Part shown: positions 35,466-44,278 of the stretch, in pieces
Layout: each line of letters begins with the position of its first letter
Numbering within the stretch: the stretch's first letter is position 1
Origin: an uncultured Flavobacteriales bacterium
GTDB taxonomy: Bacteria > Bacteroidota > Bacteroidia > Flavobacteriales_E > Vicingaceae
Reading direction: 5' to 3'
Length of the DNA stretch: 64,000 nt
Assembly (NCBI GenBank): GCA_905479995.1
Contig: CAJQON010000006.1
Location: 1 to 64,000, forward strand
The notes under the pieces: generated by a model
The model's input: only the letters and a program-made list of their open reading frames with translations
Databases searched by the model: none
What the model was told of the DNA's origin: nothing
Translations under genes and position numbers: made by a program

Positions 35466-36212
35466 TCAAGTTTGCATACCACCACAAACGTTAAGCGTTT
35501 GTCCGTTAACATAAGTAGAAAGATCTGACGCTAAGAATAAACAAGCGTTAGCTACATCTTGGGGTGTACCGATTCTTTTCAAAGGAATATCATCTATCCA
35601 TCCTTGTTTAACTGCATCATCTAATTCAGCAGTCATTTCTGTTTCAATAAATCCAGGGCAAATTGCGTTAGATCTAATATTTCTTGACCCTAACTCTAGT
35701 GCTACAGATTTAGTAAACCCTATTATTCCTGCTTTAGAAGCGGCATAGTTAGATTGTCCAGCATTTCCTTCAATACCAACAACAGAGCTCATGTTAATGA
35801 TAGATCCTGATCGTTGTTTTAAAAGTGTTCTTAGAGCGCATTTGGTAATGTTAAAAACCGATTTAAGGTTAATGTTCATTACATCATCCCAATTTTCTTC
35901 ACTCATACGCATTAACAAACCATCTCTGGTAATACCTGCATTGTTTACAATGGCATCAATTTGTCCAAATTCTTCCACAACAGCGTTAATAAACGATTCA
36001 GCTGCTGCGTAATCTGCAGCATTAGATTTAAACCCTTTGGCTTTAATTCCTAAGGCATTCAATTCGTTTTCAAAAGCTTTGGCCTTTTCATCAGAAGAAA
36101 CGTAAGTAAAAGCGATGTTTGCTCCATTTTTTGCAAATGTTTCAGCAATCCCTCTTCCAATACCTCTTGTGGCTCCAGTAATTATTGCAACTTTTCCTTC
36201 AAGTAATTTCAT
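35466..36212 (-). CDS. fabG: 3-oxoacyl-[acyl-carrier-protein] reductase
   Basis: This 248-residue short-chain dehydrogenase reduces 3-oxoacyl-ACP in fatty acid elongation using NADPH. It has the cofactor motif ITGATRGIGRGIAETF, the NNAGITRDGLLMRM segment, and the catalytic Ser-Tyr-Lys in NMSSVVGIEGNAGQSNYAASKAG. The IETEMTAELDD loop and the QTLNVCGGMQT end match FabG. Length is standard. Upstream is sucD with a hairpin between them, so fabG may have its own promoter. A strong terminator follows. Confidence 0.95.
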   Translation of the reverse strand: MKLLEGKVAIITGATRGIGRGIAETFAKNGANIAFTYVSSDEKAKAFENELNALGIKAKGFKSNAADYAAAESFINAVVEEFGQIDAIVNNAGITRDGLLMRMSEENWDDVMNINLKSVFNITKCALRTLLKQRSGSIINMSSVVGIEGNAGQSNYAASKAGIIGFTKSVALELGSRNIRSNAICPGFIETEMTAELDDAVKQGWIDDIPLKRIGTPQDVANACLFLASDLSTYVNGQTLNVCGGMQT

Positions 36213-36231
36213 TTGTTAATTGTATTTAATA

Positions 36232-36261
36232 AAATAGCGAATAATTTCTTATTCGCTATTT
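36232..36261 (-). terminator. 13-bp hairpin between sucD and fabG
   Basis: AAATAGCGAATAA (36232-36244) and its inverted copy (36249-36261) form a perfect 13-bp stem with a TTTC loop. On the minus strand it lies just after the sucD stop and is followed by a T-rich stretch. A partial terminator or processing site between the two genes is most likely. Confidence 0.5.
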
Positions 36262-36281
36262 GTAAAGTTTTTATTTTGATA

Positions 36282-37160
36282 TTATGCAGTTACGTTCATC
36301 AACTCAGCCATAGCTTCACCAATGTCAGCAGGAGAATCAACAACAGTAATTCCGCATTCTCTCATAATTCTTTTCTTTGCTTGAGCAGTGTCATTTTCGC
36401 CACCAACAATAGCACCAGCGTGTCCCATTGTTCTTCCTACAGGAGCAGTTTCTCCAGCAATAAATCCTACAACTGGTTTTGTTCCATTTGCTTTAATCCA
36501 TTCAGCAGCATTTGCTTCAAGATTTCCACCAATTTCACCAATCATAACAATGCCAGCAGTTTCTGGATCGTTCATAAACAATTCTACAGCTTGTTGAGTA
36601 GTTGTACCAATAATTGGATCACCACCAATTCCAATTGCAGTAGATATTCCTAAACCAGCTTTTACAACTTGGTCAGCTGCTTCGTAAGTTAATGTTCCAG
36701 ATTTAGAAACAATACCAATGTTACCTGTTTTAAATATAAAACCTGGCATAATTCCAACCTTTGCACCATCTGGAGTCATAACACCAGGACAGTTAGGTCC
36801 AATTAATCTACAATCTTTATCTTTTAAGTATTCTTTTACAGGAATCATGTCTTTAACAGGAATTCCTTCTGTAATACAAATAATTACTTTAATTCCAGCG
36901 TCAGCTGCTTCTAAAATAGCGTCAGAAGCAAAAGCAGGAGGTACAAATAAGATAGAAACATCAGCTCCAGTTCCATTAACTGCATCTTGTACAGTGTTAA
37001 ATACTGGTCTGTCTAAGTGTTTTTGTCCACCTTTACCAGGAGTTACACCACCAACAACGTTTGTTCCATATTCAATCATTTGTCCAGCATGAAAAGTTCC
37101 CTCTCCACCTGTAAATCCTTGAACTATTACTTTTGAATTTTTATTTACTAATACACTCAT
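36282..37160 (-). CDS. sucD: succinate-CoA ligase, ADP-forming, alpha subunit
   Basis: This 292-residue subunit forms the phosphohistidine intermediate of succinyl-CoA synthetase in the citric acid cycle. It has the CoA-binding [18 protein letters not shown] and TPGKGGQKH segments, and the active-site His in [10 protein letters not shown]. The [16 protein letters not shown] region is conserved. The usual beta-subunit gene sucC is not adjacent here. A -7-type box lies upstream at 37185-37192. Length and all motifs are intact. Confidence 0.96.
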   Translation of the reverse strand: MSVLVNKNSKVIVQGFTGGEGTFHAGQMIEYGTNVVGGVTPGKGGQKHLDRPVFNTVQDAVNGTGADVSILFVPPAFASDAILEAADAGIKVIICITEGIPVKDMIPVKEYLKDKDCRLIGPNCPGVMTPDGAKVGIMPGFIFKTGNIGIVSKSGTLTYEAADQVVKAGLGISTAIGIGGDPIIGTTTQQAVELFMNDPETAGIVMIGEIGGNLEANAAEWIKANGTKPVVGFIAGETAPVGRTMGHAGAIVGGENDTAQAKKRIMRECGITVVDSPADIGEAMAELMNVTA

Positions 37161-37184
37161 CGATTTTTATTTTTTTAGGATTAT

Positions 37185-37192
37185 CAAATGTA
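37185..37192 (-). promoter_or_regulatory. putative -7 element TACATTTG of sucD
   Basis: On the minus strand this octamer matches TAnnTTTG and lies 24 bases before the sucD start. A TTA rather than TTG is found about 21 bases further upstream. The match is moderate. Confidence 0.4.
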
Positions 37193-37246
37193 AAATTTTA
37201 AAGCTACATATGGTAATCGAATGATACTTTTTATAAACAAGTTATG

Positions 37247-37960
37247 TTAATCTCTTCTTCCAACTAATATGGATATGTAATACATTAATGTTACTAATGA
37301 ACCTAGAGCGGCAACAACATAAGTCATAGCGGCCCATTTTAAAGCATCTTTAGCGCTATCATATTCAGTAGAGTTAACAATTCCATTGCTTCTAATCCAA
37401 GTTAATGCCCTGTTACTTGCATCAAACTCTACCGGTAATGTTACCAAACTAAACAAGGTAATTACAGAGTAAGCTGATATAATTACATAAAGTACAAGGT
37501 TATAGGGTAGTGCATTAAACAAAAAGTAGCCTCCAAAAATGCTAATCATTACAATAGCATTGATAATTTTACCGCTTGCATTTTGAAAGGGTACAAGAGC
37601 CGATCGCAATTGTAACATGTTATATTGAGTAGCGTGTTGTACAGCGTGACCGCATTCATGAGCTGCAATTGCTGCTGCTGCGGCATTTCTGCCGTCATAA
37701 ACTTCCGGACTTAAGTTAACGGTTTTGTTGCTAGGGTTGTAGTGGTCGGTTAACTTTCCTGAAACGGATTTAATTTTCACATCAAAAATACCATGAGATT
37801 GTAGCATTTTTTCAGCAATTTCTTTCCCCGATAAGTTGGTGGAAAGATGCATTTTGGAATACTTCTTAAATTTAGATTTTAGGGTTCTGCTCACCAACCA
37901 TCCAATAGCCATAAAAGCTATGCCGATTAAAAATATTGGACTTGAAAACAAATAACCCAT
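37247..37960 (-). CDS. YugP-family zinc metallopeptidase
   Basis: This 237-residue membrane protein has an N-terminal helix (about 1-25), a HEXXH-type zinc site (AAHECGHAVQHA) after the NLSPEVYDGRNAAAAAIAAH segment, and three or so further hydrophobic helices. A downstream VEFDASNRAL motif matches the family. The active-site pattern suggests a membrane-bound metallopeptidase, although its substrates are unknown. It follows folE by 23 bases on the same strand, so these may share a transcript. Confidence 0.85.
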   Translation of the reverse strand: MGYLFSSPIFLIGIAFMAIGWLVSRTLKSKFKKYSKMHLSTNLSGKEIAEKMLQSHGIFDVKIKSVSGKLTDHYNPSNKTVNLSPEVYDGRNAAAAAIAAHECGHAVQHATQYNMLQLRSALVPFQNASGKIINAIVMISIFGGYFLFNALPYNLVLYVIISAYSVITLFSLVTLPVEFDASNRALTWIRSNGIVNSTEYDSAKDALKWAAMTYVVAALGSLVTLMYYISILVGRRD

Positions 37961-37983
37961 ATTAAACTTTTAGTTTAATTAAA

Positions 37984-38586
37984 CTATGATAACTTGCTAG
38001 ATATTAGGCTTATAAACTCTTTTCGTGTGCTGTCTTTTTCAAATGCACCTGTAAAAGATGAAGTAGTGGTGACAGAGTTTTGTTTTTGAATCCCTCTCAT
38101 TTGCATACACATGTGTTGTGCTTCAATTACTACAGCAACTCCAAAAGGTTTTAAGGTGTCTTGTATACAATCTTTAATTTGATCGGTTAAACGTTCTTGA
38201 ACCTGCAACCTTCTTGCGAAAACATCTACAACCCTAGGTATTTTACTTAACCCAACAATTTTTCCATTAGGAATGTAAGCAATGTGTGCTTTACCAAAGA
38301 AAGGTAGCATATGATGCTCACACATAGAGTATACTTCAATGTCTTTAACAATAACCATTTGATTATGGTTTTCAGTAAACATGGCGCTTCTCATAATCTC
38401 ACCAGCATCTAATTCATATCCGTGTGTGAGGTATTGCATAGCCTTAGCAACTCGTTCTGGTGTTTTTTCTAAGCCTTCTCTATCTGGATCTTCTCCAAGC
38501 TTTTGTAAAACATCTTTATAATGTTTTGAGAGTCCTTCAATTTGCTCCTCGTTATAATGCTCTTCTTTGCTATATCCCTTTTTCAT
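37984..38586 (-). CDS. folE: GTP cyclohydrolase I
   Basis: This 200-residue enzyme converts GTP to 7,8-dihydroneopterin triphosphate, the first step of folate and pterin (queuosine) synthesis. Zinc ligands appear as [14 protein letters not shown] and CMQMRGIQK. The [27 protein letters not shown] segment is conserved. It lies 10 bases downstream of queD, which uses its product, so a pterin/queuosine operon is well supported. Length and motifs are complete. Confidence 0.95.
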   Translation of the reverse strand: MKKGYSKEEHYNEEQIEGLSKHYKDVLQKLGEDPDREGLEKTPERVAKAMQYLTHGYELDAGEIMRSAMFTENHNQMVIVKDIEVYSMCEHHMLPFFGKAHIAYIPNGKIVGLSKIPRVVDVFARRLQVQERLTDQIKDCIQDTLKPFGVAVVIEAQHMCMQMRGIQKQNSVTTTSSFTGAFEKDSTRKEFISLISSKLS

Positions 38587-38596
38587 TCAATATATT

Positions 38597-39007
38597 TTAT
38601 CCGTAATATTCAATTGAGTTATTTTCTGTTTCAACCACTTTAACGCAATGTAAATGGCAGTCGTAAGCTTTTATATCAGCTTCAATTTCATTCCAAATGG
38701 CAATAGCGATGTTTTCTGCTGTGGTTATTTTACCTGCCATAAATTCAACATCAATGTTTAAGTTCTTGTGATCCATTTTGTCAATAATTCTTTCGCGAAC
38801 TATTTTACTCAAGGTTTTAAGGTTAATCACAAAACCGGTTTCATCACTTGTATCTCCTTTAATGGTAACAAAAAGTTCGTAATTGTGTCCGTGCCAATTG
38901 GGGTTAGAACATTTACCGAACACCTCAAAATTCTTATCATCACTCCATTCTTTTCTAAATAGGCGGTGAGCAGCATTAAAACGTTCTCTTCTTGTTAAAA
39001 AAATCAT
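38597..39007 (-). CDS. queD: 6-carboxy-5,6,7,8-tetrahydropterin synthase
   Basis: This 136-residue enzyme turns dihydroneopterin triphosphate into 6-carboxytetrahydropterin in queuosine synthesis. Zinc-binding histidines occur in FNAAHRLF and NPNWHGHNYELFV, the catalytic Cys in GKCSNPNWHGHN, and the MDHKNLNIDVE segment follows. The gene precedes folE by 10 bases. A 6-pyruvoyl-tetrahydropterin synthase-like role is the alternative, but the folE neighbour supports QueD. Confidence 0.9.
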   Translation of the reverse strand: MIFLTRRERFNAAHRLFRKEWSDDKNFEVFGKCSNPNWHGHNYELFVTIKGDTSDETGFVINLKTLSKIVRERIIDKMDHKNLNIDVEFMAGKITTAENIAIAIWNEIEADIKAYDCHLHCVKVVETENNSIEYYG

Positions 39008-39037
39008 AGTACAAATATAATGGATTCGAAATAATAA

Positions 39038-39655
39038 TTATTGAGAAATGGATTTAATATAATTAACAGAACTTGGACCCAAATTAAATAGGAGATCAAC
39101 AATGCTTAGATTTGGAGCAAAATCGTTCCTATCACCAAAAACCTGCATGTATTCTGGAAAGTTAATTGTAGTAAGCTTTTTAGGGGAAAGTGATGCTCTA
39201 TAATCAACCATTAAATCAGTAGCTTCTATATATTCTTCAGACTGCTCGCTGTTGACATCAAGTTGTAGTAATTCGATCATTTTTGCATGCATCTTAGTGT
39301 TTAAATCTATCAAATACTTGTTCTTCTCATGAAACAAAGGATAAATTTCATCCTCATAATATTCAAAATAAGGAGATCTTCTATAGCCTGATTCAAGTGA
39401 TTTCCAATGAATTTTTTGCCAATCTTCAGCATAAGATATCTTAATGTCTTTTAACTTTTGTCTTCTTTTTACATTCAATAAAGGAACAGATAAACACTGA
39501 ATACCAGTTGGGCTAAGCATGTAAAACCTGTTTCTAAACGTTTGTTTTACAAAATTCTCAAAAGTGTCTTCAATGTTACTTGAATGTTGGCTAAGTAAAT
39601 AATAGTATGAAAGAGGTCCTAAATAACAACTAGGAAACAAACCTGATTTTGGCAT
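39038..39655 (-). CDS. WbqC-family protein
   Basis: This 205-residue protein starts at the ATG at 39655 (MPKSGLFPSCYLGPLSYY); the ORF opens 27 bases earlier at a less likely start. It has WbqC-like motifs: KQTFRNRFYMLSPTGIQCLSVPL, ISYAEDWQKIHWKSLESGY and SPYFEYYEDEIYPLF. The family is found in polysaccharide loci and in Bacteroidota core gene sets, with no firmly established activity. It is the first gene of the queD-folE run, 30 bases upstream of queD. Confidence 0.8.
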   Translation of the reverse strand: MPKSGLFPSCYLGPLSYYYLLSQHSSNIEDTFENFVKQTFRNRFYMLSPTGIQCLSVPLLNVKRRQKLKDIKISYAEDWQKIHWKSLESGYRRSPYFEYYEDEIYPLFHEKNKYLIDLNTKMHAKMIELLQLDVNSEQSEEYIEATDLMVDYRASLSPKKLTTINFPEYMQVFGDRNDFAPNLSIVDLLFNLGPSSVNYIKSISQ

Positions 39656-39794
39656 AATTATAGTTAAATAAACAGAAATCAAAAATACAAATATCTAACA
39701 ATAATTAGGCGGACTAAGCTGTTAATTAATATTTTGATTTTCTTAAGATTCGTCTATCAAAATTTCGATATTTGTACACCTAAAACTAAGGAAT

Positions 39795-42752
39795 ATGTCA
39801 AAATTAAAAATGCTCTTTTTTCTTTTACTTCCGCTAACAATGATAGCGCAAGACGAAAACGAAAACAAGTTAATGATTTCAGGGAATGTTACTGATTATT
39901 TTAGCGAAAACTCCATGTCTGGAGTGAGTGTTAAACTTACTGTTGGAGGTCAATATGCAAACAGCACTGCAACTGATGGTAAGGGAAAATATGAATTGTA
40001 TATGGATTTTGAGAAGGAGTACTTAGTTCTTTTTGAAAAAGCGGGTTGTGTACCAAAAAAGATATTAGTAAGTACAAAAGGAGTACCACCAGCAAATAGA
40101 AAAAATTTGGCGGATCTTTTTGTAGAAATGACCTTATTTAAAAGAGAACCAGGCTTAGATGTTGGTTTTTTAAGTCAACCAATAGGTAAAGCACAATACA
40201 ATTCGCAAACCAATGAAATAGACTGGAATATGGGATATACTGGACCAATATCTCAACGTTTGGATGGAATATTGAAAAATCATGTTCAAAAGAAAGCAGC
40301 AGCAGAAGAAGCTGAAAAATTAAAAGAAAAACAATATGCTGAAGCAATGAAGCAGGGTGATAAAGCTTTTTTTAAGAAAGACTTTGAAACGGCAAAAGCA
40401 GCTTATACCAAAGCATTGGGTATAGATCCTACACAAGCTGACCCTAAAGCAAAGTTAGCTTTAATGAATAAAGCGAAAGAAAAACATGAAGAAGCAGAAC
40501 GATTAAAGAAGGAGGAAGAAGAAAGAGCGGCAGCCGAAGCAAAAGCTAAAGAAGAAGCAGAGGCTGCAGCAAAAAAAGCGGAAGAAGAACGATTAGCGAA
40601 AGAAAAAGCCGAAGCAGAAGCTAAAGCTGCGGCAGAAGCGGAAGCAAAGGCAAAAGCAGATGCGGAAGCTAAAGCTAAAGCTGAAGAAGAAAAACGATTG
40701 GCCAAAGAAAAAGCTGAAGCGGAAGCAAAGGCTGCAAAAGAGGCAGAGGCTAAAGCTAAAGCTGAAGAAGAAGCCGCAAAGGCTAAAGCTGAAGAAGAAC
40801 GCTTGGCGAAAGAAAAAGCAGAGGCAGAAGCAAAAGCGGCAGCAGAGGCTGAAGCTATAGCTAAGAAAGAGGCTGAAGCACAAGCAAAAAAAGAAGAAGA
40901 GGAAAAGTTGGCAAAAGAAAAAGCAAAAGCAGAAGCAAAAGCAGCAGCAGAGGCAGAAGCAAAAGCAAAGGCAGCCGCTGAAGCACAAGCTAAAAAAGAA
41001 GAGGAAGAACGATTGGCTAAAGAAAAAGCAGAAGCAAAAGCAAAAGCTGCAGCAGAAGCAGAAGCAAAAGCAGCAGCAGAAGCGGCAGCACAAGCTAAGA
41101 AAGAGGAAGAGAAAAAGTTGGCTAAAGAAAAAGCAGCAGCAGAAGCAAAAGCGGCAGCAGAAGCAGAGGCAAAAGCAAAAGCTGAAGCAGATTTACAAGC
41201 AAAGAAAGTTGAAGAAGAAAAGTTGGCAAAAGAAAAGGCAGAGGCAGAAGCTAAAGCTGCTGGAGAAGCCGAAGCTAAAGCAAAAGCAGAAGCCGAAGCA
41301 CAAGCTAAAAAAGAAGAAAAAGAAAGGCTAGCAAAAGAAAAAGCGGAAGCAAAAGCAAAGGAAGCTGCAGATGCTGAAGCAAAAGCAAAGGCAGCCGCTG
41401 AAGAACAAGCTAAAAAGGAAGCGGAAGAACATGCTGCCAAAGAAAAAGCGGAGCAAGAAGCAAAAGCGTCTAAGGAAGCTGAAGCAAAAGCTAAAGCTGA
41501 AGCAGCAGCTAAAAAAGCAGCATTAGCTGAAGAAAAGGCAAAAGCCGAAAAAGAACTTCAAGAGCAAAAGGAAGCAGAAGAACATGCTGCTAAAGAAAAA
41601 GCTGAAGCTGAAGCCTTGGCAGCAAAAGATGCTGAAGCAAAAGCTAAAGCAGATAAAGCATTGGCAAAACAACAAGAGGAACAAGATAAGTTAGCTAAAG
41701 AAAAAGCAGAGGCTGAAGCTAAGGCAGCTGCAGCTGCCGAAGCAAAAGCAGCTGCAGAAGCAGCAAAACAATCTAAACTAGAAGAAAAAGAACGTTTGGC
41801 TAAAGAAAAGGCTGAATTAGCTGCACAAGAAGCAGCAGCAGCCGAGGCAAAGGCAAAAGCTGATAATGAAGCAGCTGCAAAAGACAAAGAGGAACAACGT
41901 TTAGCTAAAGAAAAGGCAAAAGCAGCAGCATTAGCAGCTAAGGATGCTGAAGCTAGTGCTAAGGCAGCTAAAGAATTGGCGCTTCAAAAAGAGAAAGAAG
42001 ATAAGCTTGCTAGAGAAAAAGCAGAGGCTGAAGCAAAAGCAGCAGCAGAGGCAGAAGCGAAAGCAAAAGCAGCAGGAGATGCCGCAGCTAAAAAAGAAGA
42101 GGAACATCGCTTAGCAAAAGAAAAGGCAAGAGAAAAAGCAAAAGCGAAAGCTTCAGCTGAAGCAGCTTCTATAGCAAATATGATGGCAAAAGAAAAAGAA
42201 AAGAAAGCGAAGAAACTAGCTAAAGAACAAGCTGAAGTTGATGCATTAGCTGCAAAAGAAGCGGAAGCAAAGTTAAAAGCGGAAAAAGAACTGGCCGAGC
42301 AAAAACAAAAAGAAGAAAGTTTAGCTAAAGCTGCAGCTGATAAAGCAGCAGCTTTAGCAGCAAAAAATGAAGCTCAAGCAAATGCTGAGGCTCAAGCAGC
42401 AGCAAAGAAACAAGAAGAAGAACGTTTGGCCAAAGAAAAAGCGATGGCTGCAGCAAAGAAAGCGGAAGACGAACGATTGGCTAATGAAAAAGAAATAGAA
42501 GAGATGAACAAAAAGATTGCTGCTGAACAAGCAATATTGGCAGAGAAAGAAAGAGTTAGAGCAGAGGAGGCTGCAAAGAAAAGAGCTGAAGCAGAAGCTG
42601 CTGCTAAAAAAGCAGAAGAGGAACGTTTGGCAAAAGAAAAAGCAACAGGGTTTAAAGTTAAATCTTCAGGAACAACTGTAACCAAAAAGAAAAAAGGAAA
42701 ACTGTCTAAAGGTGCAAAACAATTTGGTGGCAGTAAAAGAATTACATTTTAA
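39795..42752 (+). CDS. exported CRD-TPR protein with a giant 35-residue-repeat coiled coil
   Basis: This 985-residue protein has a signal peptide (MSKLKMLFFLLLPLTMIAQ). A carboxypeptidase-regulatory-like domain (about 28-110) and a TPR-like pair (about 175-235) follow. Then comes a very long Ala/Glu/Lys segment built from 17 tandem units, residues 267-877. Sixteen units are exactly 35 residues (five heptads) and one is 51, each opening with a variant of LAKEKAEAEAKAA. A short linker and a basic tail end in GSKRITF. The predicted structure is an extended helix or coiled coil that could bridge the periplasm or form a filament. No catalytic motif is seen. Reversed-strand ORFs across it are shadows of the repeat. 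Confidence 0.85.
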   Translation: MSKLKMLFFLLLPLTMIAQDENENKLMISGNVTDYFSENSMSGVSVKLTVGGQYANSTATDGKGKYELYMDFEKEYLVLFEKAGCVPKKILVSTKGVPPANRKNLADLFVEMTLFKREPGLDVGFLSQPIGKAQYNSQTNEIDWNMGYTGPISQRLDGILKNHVQKKAAAEEAEKLKEKQYAEAMKQGDKAFFKKDFETAKAAYTKALGIDPTQADPKAKLALMNKAKEKHEEAERLKKEEEERAAAEAKAKEEAEAAAKKAEEERLAKEKAEAEAKAAAEAEAKAKADAEAKAKAEEEKRLAKEKAEAEAKAAKEAEAKAKAEEEAAKAKAEEERLAKEKAEAEAKAAAEAEAIAKKEAEAQAKKEEEEKLAKEKAKAEAKAAAEAEAKAKAAAEAQAKKEEEERLAKEKAEAKAKAAAEAEAKAAAEAAAQAKKEEEKKLAKEKAAAEAKAAAEAEAKAKAEADLQAKKVEEEKLAKEKAEAEAKAAGEAEAKAKAEAEAQAKKEEKERLAKEKAEAKAKEAADAEAKAKAAAEEQAKKEAEEHAAKEKAEQEAKASKEAEAKAKAEAAAKKAALAEEKAKAEKELQEQKEAEEHAAKEKAEAEALAAKDAEAKAKADKALAKQQEEQDKLAKEKAEAEAKAAAAAEAKAAAEAAKQSKLEEKERLAKEKAELAAQEAAAAEAKAKADNEAAAKDKEEQRLAKEKAKAAALAAKDAEASAKAAKELALQKEKEDKLAREKAEAEAKAAAEAEAKAKAAGDAAAKKEEEHRLAKEKAREKAKAKASAEAASIANMMAKEKEKKAKKLAKEQAEVDALAAKEAEAKLKAEKELAEQKQKEESLAKAAADKAAALAAKNEAQANAEAQAAAKKQEEERLAKEKAMAAAKKAEDERLANEKEIEEMNKKIAAEQAILAEKERVRAEEAAKKRAEAEAAAKKAEEERLAKEKATGFKVKSSGTTVTKKKKGKLSKGAKQFGGSKRITF
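40593..42425 (+). repeat. tandem 105-bp repeat array (17 units)
   Basis: Units begin with the codons for LAKEK and recur every 105 bp. Sixteen units are exactly 105 bp (35 codons) and one is 153 bp. Unit sequences are degenerate at the DNA level but constrained at the protein level, so this is a coding minisatellite rather than a noncoding repeat. Confidence 0.9.
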
Positions 42753-42777
42753 TAGATAGGTTCTAAAAAAGTAGTTG

Positions 42778-43698
42778 CTAATGTTCGGTGTGAGTTGATA
42801 GATTGTTGGTGATAAGTTGAACAATTTCTGTTCTATCATTTGGGTGAAACCATTGGTATTCTCCGTCTTTGGTAAACCAATTGATTTGCCTTTTGGCATA
42901 TCGCCTCGTGTTTACTTTAATGTTTTCTGTGGCTTGGTCTAAATTAGTTAAGCCTTCTAAATGTTCAAATAGTTCTGAATAACCTACGGTATTTAAGGCG
43001 TTGTAGGATTTATATTGGGTCACAGATTTTACTTCGTCTAATAAGCCTGTTTCCATCATTATATCTACCCGTTGGTTAATTCTGTCAAACAATTCGGTAC
43101 GATCTCTATTTAATGCAATTTTAAGCGCTCTAAATGGTCTTTTTTGTTTGTGTCCTTGCCGAAGTGCTGAGAAAGGTTTTCCAGTAATTAAGCAGACTTC
43201 TATTGCGCGAAACAATCTTTTGTGGTTGGATAAATCTATTTCTTTATAAAATTCAGGATCTAATTGGGCTAGTTTTTCTTGAAGAATGGAAATGCCATAT
43301 TTTTCATAAAGCCGTTCTAGTTCATGTCTAATTTCTTCATTGGCATCCGGAATTTCAGTATCAAATCCATTGCAAAGCGCATCAATAAACAAACCAGAAC
43401 CTCCAGTAAGAATAACAATGTTGTGCTTTAAGAAAAGTGTGTCTAAAAGGTTTAGGGCTTCTAGTTCAAAATCGTTAGCATTAAAACCTTCGGTTATTGA
43501 ATGAGAGTTAACAAAATGATGTGTTACGCCCTTCATCTCTGCCTCAGAAGGTTTAGCTGTTCCTATAGCTAGTTCTTTGTAAAATTGTCTTGAGTCTGCT
43601 GAAATTATTTCAGTATCGAATTTTTGTGCAATAGCTACGCACAAATCTGTTTTTCCTACAGCCGTTGGTCCAGTTATAACAACAAGAAGGGGAGTCAT
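42778..43698 (-). CDS. miaA: tRNA dimethylallyltransferase
   Basis: This 306-residue enzyme adds a dimethylallyl group to adenosine 37 of tRNAs that read codons starting with U. It has the P-loop ITGPTAVGKTDLCV, the ISADSRQFYKEL motif, the LTGGSGLFIDAL segment and the RRYAKRQINWF basic motif near the end. It abuts the pRiA4b-like gene (one base) and heads the translation-related leftward cluster. Convergent with the repeat-protein gene. Confidence 0.95.
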   Translation of the reverse strand: MTPLLVVITGPTAVGKTDLCVAIAQKFDTEIISADSRQFYKELAIGTAKPSEAEMKGVTHHFVNSHSITEGFNANDFELEALNLLDTLFLKHNIVILTGGSGLFIDALCNGFDTEIPDANEEIRHELERLYEKYGISILQEKLAQLDPEFYKEIDLSNHKRLFRAIEVCLITGKPFSALRQGHKQKRPFRALKIALNRDRTELFDRINQRVDIMMETGLLDEVKSVTQYKSYNALNTVGYSELFEHLEGLTNLDQATENIKVNTRRYAKRQINWFTKDGEYQWFHPNDRTEIVQLITNNLSTHTEH

Positions 43699-44253
43699 CT
43701 ATTGATAATTATCAAAATCATCGAAGCCATCAAAAATGTCACTTTCATTTTCGTCTTCTCCTTCTTCACCAAAACCTGCTTCGCTCAATAGTTTGTTAGC
43801 TAATTCTTCATCGCTCAATTCAGCACCTTCTTCTTTTCGAACAGGAACTTCTCCTTGACTATATACTACTTTGGAATAAAACCCTTTATCATCTTCTTTA
43901 ACTTGAACTTCAATAAGCTCCACAAAGAAATTCTTCATGTTTAAAAAATCGTAACTATAAATAAGGTGAGCTCCAACACAAGTAACTTGAGTGTTAATAA
44001 TCGTTTGTTCCATCACCAAAATTTTAGTTTGGTCGCTTTCCATATTTAAGTCAAACAAAGAGATTTCTTGACCTTTATTCCATTCTTCATCACAAACGTA
44101 AAAAGAAGCCATTTGTGAATTGTCAAAACCAAACGCAGCTACAATTATTTCGTGAAAATCATCAAAGTTTTGTGTGCTTTTAATTGCTATGTCTCTATAT
44201 ATCGTCTCTTCTGAAGGATCTTCTAAAAGGACTCTGAATTTAAAAATACTCAT
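43699..44253 (-). CDS. pRiA4b ORF-3-like protein
   Basis: This 184-residue protein has the pRiA4b ORF-3 (IS1096 passenger-like) fold: FKFRVLLEDPSEETIYRDIAI, then FDDFHEIIVAAFGFDNSQMASF. The C-terminal 45 residues are strongly acidic (EEGEDENESDIFDGFDDFDNYQ). It lies directly upstream of miaA with no gap and downstream of a CCA-adding gene. The family name comes from mobile elements, but here it is a chromosomal single gene among core genes. Function unknown. Confidence 0.75.
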   Translation of the reverse strand: MSIFKFRVLLEDPSEETIYRDIAIKSTQNFDDFHEIIVAAFGFDNSQMASFYVCDEEWNKGQEISLFDLNMESDQTKILVMEQTIINTQVTCVGAHLIYSYDFLNMKNFFVELIEVQVKEDDKGFYSKVVYSQGEVPVRKEEGAELSDEELANKLLSEAGFGEEGEDENESDIFDGFDDFDNYQ

Positions 44254-44278
44254 TTTCTAGGGTTTCTTTTTTATAAAA

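Noticed and set aside
36213-36653. 146-residue plus-strand ORF across the end of sucD
   Set aside because: Antisense to a well-conserved sucD; composition is Ser/Asn/Cys-rich and has no recognised domain.
39008-39037. preQ1 or pterin riboswitch upstream of queD
   Set aside because: Only 30 bases separate queD from the WbqC-family gene, too short for the aptamer, and no pseudoknot pattern is visible.
40403-41440. 345-residue minus-strand ORF opposite the repeat protein
   Set aside because: It is the antisense of the GCA/GAA/AAA-rich repeat and consists of Ala/Ser/Phe with no domain; the plus strand has a signal peptide, a CRD-like domain and a regular 35-residue repeat.
40593-42425. tandem repeats as a CRISPR array
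   Set aside because: No short direct repeats separated by unique spacers; the 105-bp units encode one continuous protein frame.
43699-44253. pRiA4b ORF-3 gene as a mobile element
   Set aside because: The family name comes from a transposon, but there are no terminal repeats or transposase genes nearby, and the neighbours are core tRNA genes.
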